From Bacillota bacterium (GTDB lineage: Bacteria > Bacillota > Clostridia > Christensenellales > Aristaeellaceae), in NCBI GenBank assembly GCA_023411395.1, contig JAEYOV010000073.1, forward strand, positions 1-64,000: DNA of 64,000 nucleotides, read 5' to 3'. The translations under genes and the position numbers were made by a program. Each line of letters starts with the position of its first letter. Positions within the stretch are counted from its first letter, which is position 1. Below are positions 32,128-40,480 of this stretch, in pieces. A model generated the notes under the pieces. That model was not told the origin of the DNA and ran no database searches. It worked only from the letters and a program-made list of their open reading frames with translations.

Positions 32128-32646
32128 TCATATCTTCATGCAGTAGCGAATCTCCCATACAGCCTTCCCGCAAAACTCCTGGCTTTGCCGGACTCCGTCG
32201 GGCTTAAAGCCAAATCGCTCATACGCCCTTTGCGCTAGGTGGTTGTCTTCCAGCGTCCATAGCGCGCATTCTGTAAAGCCCAGCCTTTTCAGTTCCTTCA
32301 CCGCCCAGCTCAGCATCAGCTTTCCGAAGCCCTGATGCCAGTATTCCTGCAATACATAAATGGAAACAATTTCGCCGCAGGTTTCCGGAAGACCATCGTC
32401 CTTGTTTTTCATGAAGCTCATCACGCCGATGACCTTGTCTTCCAGGATCAGCACCGCCACATGGTAGCCTTCCATCTTGGAAAAGCGGCTGCGGTACCTT
32501 CCCTCCCAGCTTTCATACGTCAGGCCGTCCAAATATTCCTGGGGGATCATGCCCTGATAGGCGGCCTTCCAGGTGTCCACATACACCCGGCCCATGCCAT
32601 GGATGTCTTCCACGGAAGCGTATCTGATTTCGTAATTTGCATCCAT
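32128..32646 (-). CDS. GNAT-family N-acetyltransferase
   Basis: A 172-residue single-domain acetyltransferase. The acetyl-CoA-binding motif A region is VSIYVLQEYWHQGFGKLMLS and motif B is LWTLEDNHLAQRAYERFGFK, both diagnostic of the GNAT fold. The substrate cannot be predicted. It is the first gene after the T-box leader and is 13 bp from hisS, so its production follows tRNA charging; a link to translation is inference only. Confidence 0.9.
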   Translation of the reverse strand: MDANYEIRYASVEDIHGMGRVYVDTWKAAYQGMIPQEYLDGLTYESWEGRYRSRFSKMEGYHVAVLILEDKVIGVMSFMKNKDDGLPETCGEIVSIYVLQEYWHQGFGKLMLSWAVKELKRLGFTECALWTLEDNHLAQRAYERFGFKPDGVRQSQEFCGKAVWEIRYCMKI

Positions 32647-32684
32647 AGAAAAAACCTGAACCCCCTTTCCGGGCAGAGAAGATA

Positions 32685-32915
32685 CAAAAAAGCCCCATGC
32701 CTTTGCATGGGACGAATTTCACATCTTCGTGGTGCCACCCCGCTTGAAAAGACTTGCGCCTTTTCCACTCAAATCCCGGTAACGCGGGATACGCGCCCGC
32801 TCTCGCGGGAGGCTCCGGGGTGTCTTTCCCCGTCCCTTGGCAAAGGAGCTTTCAGCCAATGGCCCCTCTCTCTTGATGCCGGAAACGGGTTCCTCTTCCC
32901 ATCATCGCCGGATAT
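32685..32915 (-). promoter_or_regulatory. T-box leader of the GNAT-hisS-aspS operon
   Basis: A tRNA-sensing leader read on the minus strand. Stem I has the apical AGAGAG...GGCTGAAAG pattern (about 32870-32850), and the internal specifier loop reads GGAAAGACACCC. GAC (32822-32824), a codon for aspartate, followed by A, fits the specifier position. The T-box core is GGGGTGGCACCACG (32728-32741); its TGGC would pair with a tRNA ending in GCCA, and tRNA-Asp has G73. The terminator is CCCATGC-AAAG-GCATGGG then GC and T6 (32686-32711). Uncharged tRNA-Asp should permit readthrough. Confidence 0.88.
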
Positions 32916-32921
32916 GGAGGA

Positions 32922-32950
32922 ATTATACAATGGGGCGGGATGGATGTCAA
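32922..32950 (-). promoter_or_regulatory. Consensus promoter of the T-box operon
   Basis: TTGACA (minus strand, 32945-32950), 17 bases, TATAAT (32922-32927): a perfect sigma-A promoter, with transcription expected to begin near 32915. Confidence 0.9.
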
Positions 32951-33092
32951 GGCCGGGGAGGACCCTACCCAAGAAATCTTTATTGATTCGGAAAAAAACT
33001 GCGTATTCCCCGGCAAGCCGGACAAGCCATCTGTCTTCAACCGTACAATACTGACCCAATTGTTCCCAAGTTTAAGTTTTCTGGGATGGGCG

Positions 33093-33130
33093 CGGGAAGG
33101 GCTTCTTTTTCAAAAGAAGCCCTTCCCGCA
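33093..33130 (-). terminator. Hairpin terminator downstream of the DNA translocase gene
   Basis: A stem of about 16 bp, GCGGGAAGGGCTTCTT / AAGAAGCCCTTCCCGC, 16 bases after the stop codon at 33146. Like 11605-11642 it has the A/T-run inside the loop. Confidence 0.65.
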
Positions 33131-33145
33131 AACCTTCCATAACCT

Positions 33146-35788
33146 TTACTCCCCAAAATCCATCCTATCAAACTCTTCCTGCGAAATGAGCACCTTCCGC
33201 GGCTTGGCCCCGGCGGCCTGGCTGATGATGCCGCGCTTGGTCATTTCGTCGATCAGGCGGCCGGCGCGGGCGTAGCCGATGCGCATTTTGCGCTGGAGCA
33301 TGGATATGGAAGTCTGACCTTCCTGGATGGCCATTTCAATGGCCTGGGACAAAAGCTCGTCCAGCGTGTCGCCGTCGTCGCCGGTAGCCTCCGCCGCGTC
33401 GGGAGCCATACCGGAGGGCGAGGAGGTCTGATCCAGCACCTCCTGCACGTTGGGGTCATAATCCGGGGCGGAGTGTCCGCGGATGAAATCGGTGACGCGG
33501 TTCACCTCGTCGTCGGACACAAAGGAGCCCTGCACCCGAAGCGGGGCCAGCGCCCCGGCGGGGGCGTAGAGCATATCCCCCTTGCCCAGCAGCTTTTCGG
33601 CCCCGGCCCGCTCCATGATGGTGCGGGCGTCAATGCCGGAGGCCACGGCAAAGGCGATGCGGGAGGGCAGGTTGTTTTTGATAAGGCCCGTGATAACATC
33701 CACCGACGGGCGCTGGGTGGCCACCACCAGATGGATGCCCGCGGCCCGGGCAAGCTGCGCGATGCGGCAGATGGATTCTTCCACCTCCCGCTTGCTGGCC
33801 ATCATCAGGTCCGCCAACTCATCGATGATCACGACGATGCGGGGCATGGCCTCCTCGCCTTCCATAAGCGCCGCGTTGTAGCCGCTGATGCCGCGGACGT
33901 TGTGCTCCTTGAACTTTTGGTAGCGGTCCATCATTTCCGTTACAGCCCAGGTGAGGGCACCGGCGGCCTTATGGGGGTCGCTGACCACGGGCGTCAGAAG
34001 GTGCGGGATGCCGTTGTAGCACTGCAATTCGACTACCTTGGGGTCAATGAGCAGCATGCGCACCTGCTTGGGGGAGGTGCGGAACAACAAACTGCAAATG
34101 ATGCTGTTGATGCATACCGATTTGCCGCTGCCGGTGGCGCCGGCGATCAAAAGATGCGGCATCTTGGCAAGGTCGCAGATGATGGGCGTACCGGCGATAT
34201 CCTTGCCCAGCGCCACGGACAAGGGCGAATCAGCCCTGTTCATTTCGTCGCTTTCCAGCACTTCCCGAAGGGAAACGCTGATGATCTCCCGGTTGGGCAC
34301 CTCCACCCCCACCAGTGCCTTGTTGGGGATGGGGGCCTCAATGCGCACGCCGCCGGCCGCCAGGTTCATGGCGATGGTATCGGTAAGGCCTGTGATGCGC
34401 TTGACGTTGATGCCGGAGGCCAGCTCCAGCTCAAACCGTGTGACCGTGGGCCCATGGGTGACCTGCTTGACCTGGGCGCTGATGCCAAAGCTTTGCAGCG
34501 TTTCTTCCAGGATCTGCGCCCGCTGCTGATCCTCCAGGCGTGTGTCCGTCTGGGACCGGCGGGGCAGCTTCAGCATATCCAGGGTAGGATAGGCATAGGG
34601 CGGCGGAAGCTGCATTTGAAGCTGCTGCGCTTTTTTCACTTTTTGCGGCAGCTTCAAGTCAGGCTCGTCCAGCCTTTGGCCGCTCATGCGCTGCTCGGGT
34701 GGCACGTTGGGAAAATCAGGCTGCGGCGCAGGAGCCGCCTTGGGCGCGGAGAAGCGGATGGGCTTGGCAATGCTCCTGCCGCTGTTCAATTCCTGCGCCA
34801 TGTCCGGGTCGTTTTCCCAGGGGAGATCGTCCGACCTTTGCGGCGCATAAGGCGGCTGTTCCGCATTCTTGCGCCCTCTTGCCTTTTTCATGGCCCCGGC
34901 CACATCCATGGGCACGCTTGAATTCACCGGCGCAATGGTTTCATCATACAATTCCGGACCGCGCCATAAAGGCCCGGCCTGTGGCGCCGCCTGCACGTTC
35001 TGCTGCCGGCGCTGATAGGCGGGAGCTGGCGCGCTTTGCGCCCTTTGCGCCGCCTGCCGCTGCGCCTCCTTAAGGCGCCAGGCCTCTTCCTCAGCCTGCC
35101 GACGCACGGCCTCCTGCTGCCTTACCTCCCGGCGGGCAAGGGAATGTTCCCTTATGTTCACGGCGATGGTCCTCACATCCAGCCTGGACAGGAGGATCAA
35201 TAGCCCCAGGATGGCAAGGCCCAGCACCGCCACGCCGCCCGCTATGCCAAGGCCCGCATTCAGCGGCCAGGCCAGCAGCATGCCCAGCAGGCCGCCGCTT
35301 TCGCCTTTGGGGCTGCACAGTGCGTACGCCTGCATCAAATAGGCAGGATAGCTTTCAGGGCTGGAGACCAACTGGCGCTGATTGGTGACAAGGATGTAAT
35401 CCATCAAAGTGCGTTCGGTATACGGCCCCTGGCTGTCGGGGTAATGGGAAACCAGCACGATCAGCGCCAGCAGGCACAGATAGACCGTGAAGGATAGCAG
35501 AATCGCCCGAACCTTCATCTTTTTCCTTGCGGAAAACGCCACCAGCGCTCCCGCCCAGGCGATGAACGCGGGAAACAGCAGACACAGTCCCCCGGCCAGC
35601 CCCTGTACGACCGGGCGGACAAACTTGAAAATTTCCACCTCCATGTCTCCGGGGCTTGTCACCAGCGACACAAAGGCCAGAACCCCCAGTGCGATCAGCA
35701 CGATGCCCAGAATGGTACGCAAAAGCAGGGCCTCGGGCGAATAGACCGGGGCTTTCTTTTTGAGCGCCGTTCCTTTTTGCTTTTGCAT
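33146..35788 (-). CDS. FtsK/SpoIIIE-family DNA translocase
   Basis: An 880-residue membrane-anchored motor that pumps chromosomal DNA through the division or sporulation septum. Four membrane segments lie in residues about 25-190, followed by a Gln/Ala-rich linker (AQRAQSAPAPAYQRRQQ). The motor has Walker A GATGSGKS near residue 550 and Walker B RIVVIIDELADLMM, plus RPSVDVITGLIKNNLPSRIA. The C-terminal gamma winged-helix (LQRKMRIGYARAGRLIDEM) reads directional DNA motifs. Start 35788 (MQKQKGTA) follows GGAGGGAACC. In a sporulating host either a SpoIIIE or an FtsK role is possible. Confidence 0.95.
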   Translation of the reverse strand: MQKQKGTALKKKAPVYSPEALLLRTILGIVLIALGVLAFVSLVTSPGDMEVEIFKFVRPVVQGLAGGLCLLFPAFIAWAGALVAFSARKKMKVRAILLSFTVYLCLLALIVLVSHYPDSQGPYTERTLMDYILVTNQRQLVSSPESYPAYLMQAYALCSPKGESGGLLGMLLAWPLNAGLGIAGGVAVLGLAILGLLILLSRLDVRTIAVNIREHSLARREVRQQEAVRRQAEEEAWRLKEAQRQAAQRAQSAPAPAYQRRQQNVQAAPQAGPLWRGPELYDETIAPVNSSVPMDVAGAMKKARGRKNAEQPPYAPQRSDDLPWENDPDMAQELNSGRSIAKPIRFSAPKAAPAPQPDFPNVPPEQRMSGQRLDEPDLKLPQKVKKAQQLQMQLPPPYAYPTLDMLKLPRRSQTDTRLEDQQRAQILEETLQSFGISAQVKQVTHGPTVTRFELELASGINVKRITGLTDTIAMNLAAGGVRIEAPIPNKALVGVEVPNREIISVSLREVLESDEMNRADSPLSVALGKDIAGTPIICDLAKMPHLLIAGATGSGKSVCINSIICSLLFRTSPKQVRMLLIDPKVVELQCYNGIPHLLTPVVSDPHKAAGALTWAVTEMMDRYQKFKEHNVRGISGYNAALMEGEEAMPRIVVIIDELADLMMASKREVEESICRIAQLARAAGIHLVVATQRPSVDVITGLIKNNLPSRIAFAVASGIDARTIMERAGAEKLLGKGDMLYAPAGALAPLRVQGSFVSDDEVNRVTDFIRGHSAPDYDPNVQEVLDQTSSPSGMAPDAAEATGDDGDTLDELLSQAIEMAIQEGQTSISMLQRKMRIGYARAGRLIDEMTKRGIISQAAGAKPRKVLISQEEFDRMDFGE

Positions 35789-35813
35789 GGTTCCCTCCGG
35801 GGTTTTCAATAGA

Positions 35814-36989
35814 CTATCTCAGCAACTGTACGCTTTCCAATACGCCTTCCTCGTCGGCGTGCAGGCGCAGCCTGTTTTCACCAAAGGCATAATAGTCGCT
35901 GGTTCCTTGGGACAGCCGGTAATCCTCCGCCGTGAATTCATCCAGCTCCGCCGTACTTTCAGGCTCTCCCAGAGCGGACCGCCACGCATCAACGGTAGTG
36001 ATCCCCGTTTGGATGCCGTACAGGTTGATCCTGTCAGCCCGGATACCCAACACCAGGGACTGATCGTAGCTTTCTGTCAGCGCGTCGGTCAGCAGCCATA
36101 CGCCGCGGAATTGCGGGGCTTCCACCTCAAAGAACCGGCCGCCGGGATAATAGTCCGGGTCCACAAGCAGGCGGTATTCGTTGAGCCTGTCCATCAGGCT
36201 GTCGCCGAGCTTCGCGCCTATGCCGGGCAGTGTCCCCGCGGCCGCAGCTTCCCCAACACGGGCGGCGGTATCGTCAGCAATATCCAGATAATCGCCCGCG
36301 CCAAGGGTATGAAGGACGCTGCCTTCAGACACCAGGAGGTAGTCCTTCAATTCATAATAGGAAAAGGTGCACCCGCCGCTGTAGCCCGACAGCATGGAAA
36401 ACTGATCCTGGGGGTAATAGAAGGTAATGGAATCGGGCGTCAGGAAAAAGCTGTCCCGGGGTACGGGCGTCAGCGTATCGTTCTCCAGATAGCCCGAAAG
36501 CTGGGGCCGCACCTCATCCTCCAGCTTTTGCTCCATCAGGGCGAAGGCGCCTTCCACGTCTGCAAACAGGTCCGCAACCGTAATGGGCTTCCCGTCCGCC
36601 AGGTTGTAGTTCACGGTGGTGTAATTCTGCCCCATCCGGCCGTTCGGCATCTCCCCGTAAGCGGAAACTACCACCGACAGAATACCGTTTTTGAGCGCAT
36701 CCTGATACGAAACGTTCAGGCCCCAGCCACCGGCCGCAAGGCTGTTCAATGTGTTCAGATGGCTTTGCACCTGCGCCTTTTCAAAGATGGCACGGTTGAC
36801 ATCCTCCTGCACGGATGGATCGCCGTATCCTTCCAGAACCGGATAGGTCACGCTGCCATATTCATTCTGCGCCGCAACGGGCGTCAAACGCGCTTCGTCA
36901 GGATTGGTTTGCCCGGCCAGTGCGCTTGAACCCAAAAGCAGCAGCATGGCGCTCAGCAGAAAAGCCATGCTGCGGTGTATACGTTTCAT
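35814..36989 (-). CDS. Secreted DUF3298-type protein
   Basis: A 391-residue protein with a signal peptide (MAFLLSAMLLLLGSSALAGQ). Residues about 35-240 resemble DUF4163/DUF3298 proteins (RsiV and PdaC-like): GSVTYPVLEGYGDPSVQEDV, TTVNYNLADGKPITVADLFAD and DSFFLTPDSITFYYPQDQF. The last 130 residues (FFEVEAPQFRGVWLLTDAL..., ALGEPESTAELDEFTAEDYR) form a second domain. Function is unknown; relatives sense or bind at the cell wall. It is encoded 25 bp upstream of the translocase and probably co-transcribed with it. Confidence 0.75.
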   Translation of the reverse strand: MKRIHRSMAFLLSAMLLLLGSSALAGQTNPDEARLTPVAAQNEYGSVTYPVLEGYGDPSVQEDVNRAIFEKAQVQSHLNTLNSLAAGGWGLNVSYQDALKNGILSVVVSAYGEMPNGRMGQNYTTVNYNLADGKPITVADLFADVEGAFALMEQKLEDEVRPQLSGYLENDTLTPVPRDSFFLTPDSITFYYPQDQFSMLSGYSGGCTFSYYELKDYLLVSEGSVLHTLGAGDYLDIADDTAARVGEAAAAGTLPGIGAKLGDSLMDRLNEYRLLVDPDYYPGGRFFEVEAPQFRGVWLLTDALTESYDQSLVLGIRADRINLYGIQTGITTVDAWRSALGEPESTAELDEFTAEDYRLSQGTSDYYAFGENRLRLHADEEGVLESVQLLR

Positions 36990-37155
36990 GACCGCACCTC
37001 CTTTATAGATTCTTATTTTACAGCATTTGGCCCCCGCGCGCAAGGTTTGGGGCCAAGAGGCATGTTGCCACTTGCTCCCAGATATAGTATACTGGGCATA
37101 CAAAGCGAATGTTTTACAAAACCACATATTTGAATCGCCCAAGGAGCGGTGAGCC

Positions 37156-37701
37156 ATGTACACATTTCATTATCAGCTAACTTTGGATGATCATTTTGAT
37201 CACAGACTATGTCTCAATTACACTTTACCGGCATTCCGGAAGAAGATCATGATGCAAAAATACCTCAACCCTTTGCTATTTATTGTCTGGGCCATTTTGC
37301 TAGGGTTTATTTTTGGTCACTTTCCTAACGTCTACATATTTTCGGGTGCCATATCCATCGGATGGATTCTCATTTTCAGAAAGCGCGTTGTACGGAATAT
37401 ACACAAATCGCTCAAAATAACAAGTGAATCCGGGAAATCGCCATTCAACAGTAGCGATGTCGTGACGGTATTTGATGAAGAAAAAATCAGAACAGATACA
37501 GTGGATTCCGAAGCGTCATTCAACTATTCGGCCATTGAAAAAATAGTAACAGGCCCAAATGCGCTATATTTGTACATAAACGCAACTACAGCATTCATCC
37601 TGCCATACCGCATATTCGCCTCCGAAGAAGAGAAGGATTCGTTTTTGCAGTTTATCAAGGAAAAGACGAACGCCCCCGTGATCGCCGGTGTTACGAAATG
37701 A
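37156..37701 (+). CDS. YcxB-like membrane protein
   Basis: A 181-residue protein with a short N-terminal strand region (MYTFHYQLTLDDHFDHRL), two membrane segments around residues 38-73 (LLFIVWAILLGFIFG, VYIFSGAISIGWILIF) and a C-terminal YcxB-type domain (DEEKIRTDTVDSEASFNYSA, ALYLYINATTAFILPYRIF). AAGGAG precedes the ATG. The gene is AT-richer than its surroundings. Function of the family is unknown. It is followed by yebC on the same strand with an 82-base gap. Confidence 0.8.
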   Translation: MYTFHYQLTLDDHFDHRLCLNYTLPAFRKKIMMQKYLNPLLFIVWAILLGFIFGHFPNVYIFSGAISIGWILIFRKRVVRNIHKSLKITSESGKSPFNSSDVVTVFDEEKIRTDTVDSEASFNYSAIEKIVTGPNALYLYINATTAFILPYRIFASEEEKDSFLQFIKEKTNAPVIAGVTK

Positions 37702-37783
37702 AGCGCCGCAATGTTGACGGACAAGCGTCTCCCGTGCTAAAATATTACGTTTCATGGAAATCACGCGCCTTGGGAGGGGTATT

Positions 37784-38533
37784 ATGTCCGGGCATTCCAA
37801 GTGGGCCAACATCAAGCATAAAAAGGGCAAGGCGGACGCGGAGCGCGGCAAGATTTTTACCAAGATCGGCCGGGAAATTGCCATTGCGGTGAAGGAAGGC
37901 GGCAGCGACCCGGGCGTTAACGGAAAGCTGCGGGACATCGTGGCCAAGGCCAAGGCCAGCAACGTACCCAACGACAACATCGCCCGCTCCATCAAAAAGG
38001 CGGCCGGCGAGCTGGGCAGCGTCAACTATGAAGAAATCACCTACGAAGGCTACGCCCCCGGCGGCGTGGCGGTGATCGTGGAAGTCATCACCGACAGCCG
38101 CAACCGCTCCGCCAGCGATATCCGCCACTGCTTTGCCAAAAACGGCGGCAATCTGGGCACCACGGGCAGCGTGGGCTTCATGTTCGACGAAAAAGGCATC
38201 ATCGCTCTGGAGCGCACTCCGGGGCTTTCCGAGGATGACCTGATGATGATGGCGCTGGACGCCGGGGCCGAGGACATGAAGGCGGAGGAAGACGCCTTTG
38301 TCATCTATACAGCGCCCAATGATTTCCACAACGTGCGGGAAACGCTGGAGAAGCAGAATCTTTCCTTCCTCTCCGCCGAGGTACAAAAAATCCCCCAAAA
38401 CACCGTGGCGGTGGACGACCCGGAGACGCTGGAGAAAATTCAAAAGCTGCTGGAAATGCTGGACGACAACGATGACGTTCAAAACGTGTTCCACAACGCC
38501 GAGCTTCCGGAAGAAGAGGAAGAGGACGACTGA
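37784..38533 (+). CDS. yebC: YebC/PmpR-family transcriptional regulator
   Basis: A 249-residue protein of the TACO1/YebC family. The N-terminus MSGHSKWANIKHKKGKAD is nearly invariant in the family; SNVPNDNIARSIKKA and GYAPGGVAVIVEVITDSRNR are also typical. Long annotated as a transcription regulator, the family has more recently been linked to translation of difficult sequences. ATG 37784 follows GGGAGGGG. A strong hairpin 13 bases after the stop ends the transcript. Confidence 0.95.
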   Translation: MSGHSKWANIKHKKGKADAERGKIFTKIGREIAIAVKEGGSDPGVNGKLRDIVAKAKASNVPNDNIARSIKKAAGELGSVNYEEITYEGYAPGGVAVIVEVITDSRNRSASDIRHCFAKNGGNLGTTGSVGFMFDEKGIIALERTPGLSEDDLMMMALDAGAEDMKAEEDAFVIYTAPNDFHNVRETLEKQNLSFLSAEVQKIPQNTVAVDDPETLEKIQKLLEMLDDNDDVQNVFHNAELPEEEEEDD

Positions 38534-38545
38534 GAACTTAAAGAA

Positions 38546-38576
38546 AGCCCTCCCGCATTCACCAAGCGGGAGGGCT
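38546..38576 (+). terminator. yebC terminator
   Basis: An 11-bp stem AGCCCTCCCGC / GCGGGAGGGCT with loop ATTCACCAA. The same 30 bases, loop included, recur at 39081-39110 on the far side of the DUF559 element. Confidence 0.85.
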
Positions 38577-38600
38577 TCACCATATAGACAAGGATAGTTT

Positions 38601-38646
38601 AGCCTTCCCCTGGAGGGGAAGGTGGCGCGAAGCGCCGGATGAGGTG
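38601..38646 (+). repeat. Left inverted repeat of the DUF559 element
   Basis: A 46-base arm made of two hairpins: CTTCCCC-TGGA-GGGGAAG and GGCGC-GAA-GCGCC, ending GGATGAGGTG. It matches the reverse complement of 39008-39053 at 44 of 46 positions. Its GAGGTG lies at the right distance to serve as ribosome-binding site for the gene at 38652. Confidence 0.9.
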
Positions 38647-38651
38647 TAAGG

Positions 38652-39044
38652 ATGAACAACATGTGTAATCCAAGATTGACCTCCAATGCCAAAGAGCTGC
38701 GAAAAAATATGACCAAGGAAGAGCGGCATCTCTGGTATGATTTTTTGAAAGAATTTCCGTTTGCATTCCACCGCCAAAAAACAGTCGGAAACTATATTGT
38801 TGATTTCTATTGTGCCAGCGCAAAGTTGGTAATTGAGCTTGACGGCTCGCAACACTACGATGAAAAGGGCATAGAAGCCGATGCAAAGCGCGATGAATCC
38901 TTGCGCAGCATTGGGCTCACTGTTAAGCGATACTCCAATGCTGATATCAACAATAGATTTGGCAGCGTATGTGAAGATATATATCACTTCGTTCAGTCAA
39001 TGCTTGACACCTCATCCGGCGCTCCGCGCCACCTTCCCCTCTAG
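38652..39044 (+). CDS. DUF559 endonuclease-like protein inside inverted repeats
   Basis: A 130-residue protein of the DUF559 family, related to Vsr and other PD-(D/E)xK nucleases. The putative catalytic core is GNYIVDFYC (Asp) and LVIELDGSQHY (Glu-x-Asp), preceded by NMTKEERHLWYDFLK. It is probably a DNA-nicking or repair-type nuclease; activity is inferred. Its ribosome-binding site (GAGGTG, 38641-38646) is in the left inverted repeat, and its last 12 residues (DTSSGAPRHLPL) and TAG stop are encoded by the right one, so gene and repeats form one unit. ATG 38661 is a possible alternative start. The unit separates yebC from a duplicated copy of its terminator. Confidence 0.9.
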   Translation: MNNMCNPRLTSNAKELRKNMTKEERHLWYDFLKEFPFAFHRQKTVGNYIVDFYCASAKLVIELDGSQHYDEKGIEADAKRDESLRSIGLTVKRYSNADINNRFGSVCEDIYHFVQSMLDTSSGAPRHLPL

Positions 39045-39053
39045 GGGAAGGCT
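39008..39053 (-). repeat. Right inverted repeat of the DUF559 element
   Basis: Reverse complement of 38601-38646 with two changes. One change turns CTCCAG into CTCTAG and creates the gene's stop codon. Confidence 0.9.
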
Positions 39054-39080
39054 TTATAGTTCCCTTTTCTAATGGTTTGA

Positions 39081-39110
39081 AGCCCTCCCGCATTCACCAA
39101 GCGGGAGGGC
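39081..39110. terminator. Second copy of the yebC terminator hairpin
   Basis: Identical over 30 bases to 38546-38575, including the nine-base loop. Here it lies downstream of the minus-strand anti-sigma gene (stop at 39188) and could end transcription from either side. Confidence 0.75.
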
Positions 39111-39187
39111 GGTTGTTTGTATTGACCTTTTGTCCGATACTTACGCTATGGCAGACAGAAAACACCGAATGAGCCTTTTTCCACGGC

Positions 39188-40480
39188 TTATTTTAGCTTC
39201 ACCTCAAAAGCGCAGGCCTCGTTGTACACCCTAAACGGCAAGATGGTTTTCCCGTCCACAGGCTCCGGTGTAACCATGCCGGCCGCCTCCTCTTTTGTGG
39301 GTTCCCTGTATTCCGTGGTAAACGGCACGAAGGTGACATCATCGGGCAGGCCGCCGGGACAGCCGAATTCGCCTGCATAGGTATAATGGGCCGGGTCTTT
39401 GTCATCGCTTGGACCGTCGCCATAATAACCGCCGCCGCCAAGCGTGAAGGCATCACTGCCGCCTACGCGGGGCTCAAATTCTAAACCGGCTTCTTTCCCC
39501 GTCCCGTTTTTGAAGTACACGTCAAAGGCCCAGGTGACTTTCATAAAGGAGGTTGTGATTTTGCCCATGATAATGGTGTAATCGTCAAACTCCAGCCTGT
39601 CGCCGGTGTTTGTCACCGTATAGCTTGCGGGCACGGAAGCCGTCCAGGTGCATTCAATGGTCTCCGTCAATGTGAAGGCTTCCGACTGGGCAAGCTGCGG
39701 GCCCAGCCGCTGCAACTGGTATTCCTCAATGGCCATGCCTTCGGGGGCGGGCAGGATGCTGCTGAACTCAACCAATGAATACCCGTCGGCCAGCAGGATT
39801 TTCTGTTGCGCATAAGCGTCACGATAGCGCCGCATGTATTCATCCATTGGGGGATCACTTTGATCCCCGTGAAGGACTGTCTGATCGTAGGCCAGCTCCC
39901 AATTGGGCTTGAGCACCATAAAGGTCAGCGCCCACTGTACATCGCCGTCCGCTTCCTCCTCATAGATGCAGGCGTCCACGCCGTATTTGCCTTGAAGTTC
40001 CACCTCCTTGTCCGGCACCCAGAAGCCGGAGAAGAAGTCGCCCCGGCAGCCTTCAATATCCACCGGCAAATCCCGCCCGCCGCAGGCAGCGGTGACCATG
40101 GGGTACAGGTACACGGGCTCGGCGCCTTCTTTAGGCAGAATATCCATGGCAATGGAAATGCTGCTGCCGTCAAACACGGCGTCGGTCACATACAGGGAAA
40201 AGAATTCGTTCTCATAGCTTTTGTCTATGAAGGTAATGCTTTTTTGGTATTCCTCGCTGCTGTTTCTTTTATAGTCTTTCACGCTGTAGTGGGTCGCAAT
40301 GGCCAAGGCGGTGCCGGCCAGCAGCATAAGGATCAACACCGCAATCAGCACGGTGCGCAATGTGAAGCGTTTCATGGGTACATCCTCCTTGCACTTTAGG
40401 AGCGCGCATTCCATGCGTTTATGAAAGCTGCCGGACGTTGGTTCAAATGCACGGTCCAGATCAAATTCATTCAAAGCCAA
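39188..40480 (-). CDS. Anti-sigma-factor-like membrane protein (DUF4179 type)
   Basis: A 430-residue protein with a short cytosolic N-terminus (FDLDRAFEPTSGSFHKRME), one membrane segment (VLIAVLILMLLAGTALAI, about residues 45-62) and a large extracellular region with beta-rich stretches (VYLYPMVTAACGGRDLPV, GDFFSGFWVPDKEVELQG). This is the layout of clostridial DUF4179-type anti-sigma proteins. It overlaps the upstream sigma gene by 14 bases, the usual coupling of sigma and anti-sigma factors. The cytosolic part would bind the sigma factor and the outer part sense an envelope signal; the signal is unknown. Confidence 0.75.
   Translation of the reverse strand: MALNEFDLDRAFEPTSGSFHKRMECALLKCKEDVPMKRFTLRTVLIAVLILMLLAGTALAIATHYSVKDYKRNSSEEYQKSITFIDKSYENEFFSLYVTDAVFDGSSISIAMDILPKEGAEPVYLYPMVTAACGGRDLPVDIEGCRGDFFSGFWVPDKEVELQGKYGVDACIYEEEADGDVQWALTFMVLKPNWELAYDQTVLHGDQSDPPMDEYMRRYRDAYAQQKILLADGYSLVEFSSILPAPEGMAIEEYQLQRLGPQLAQSEAFTLTETIECTWTASVPASYTVTNTGDRLEFDDYTIIMGKITTSFMKVTWAFDVYFKNGTGKEAGLEFEPRVGGSDAFTLGGGGYYGDGPSDDKDPAHYTYAGEFGCPGGLPDDVTFVPFTTEYREPTKEEAAGMVTPEPVDGKTILPFRVYNEACAFEVKLK

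Noticed and set aside
32820..32822. CAC (His) as the primary T-box specifier
   Set aside because: The TGGC bulge pairs with a G73 tRNA, which excludes normal bacterial tRNA-His; GAC followed by A fits the loop position better.
37020..37155. Small RNA or tRNA gene in the gap before the YcxB-like gene
   Set aside because: No cloverleaf, terminator or conserved element is seen; only an AT-rich promoter-like stretch.
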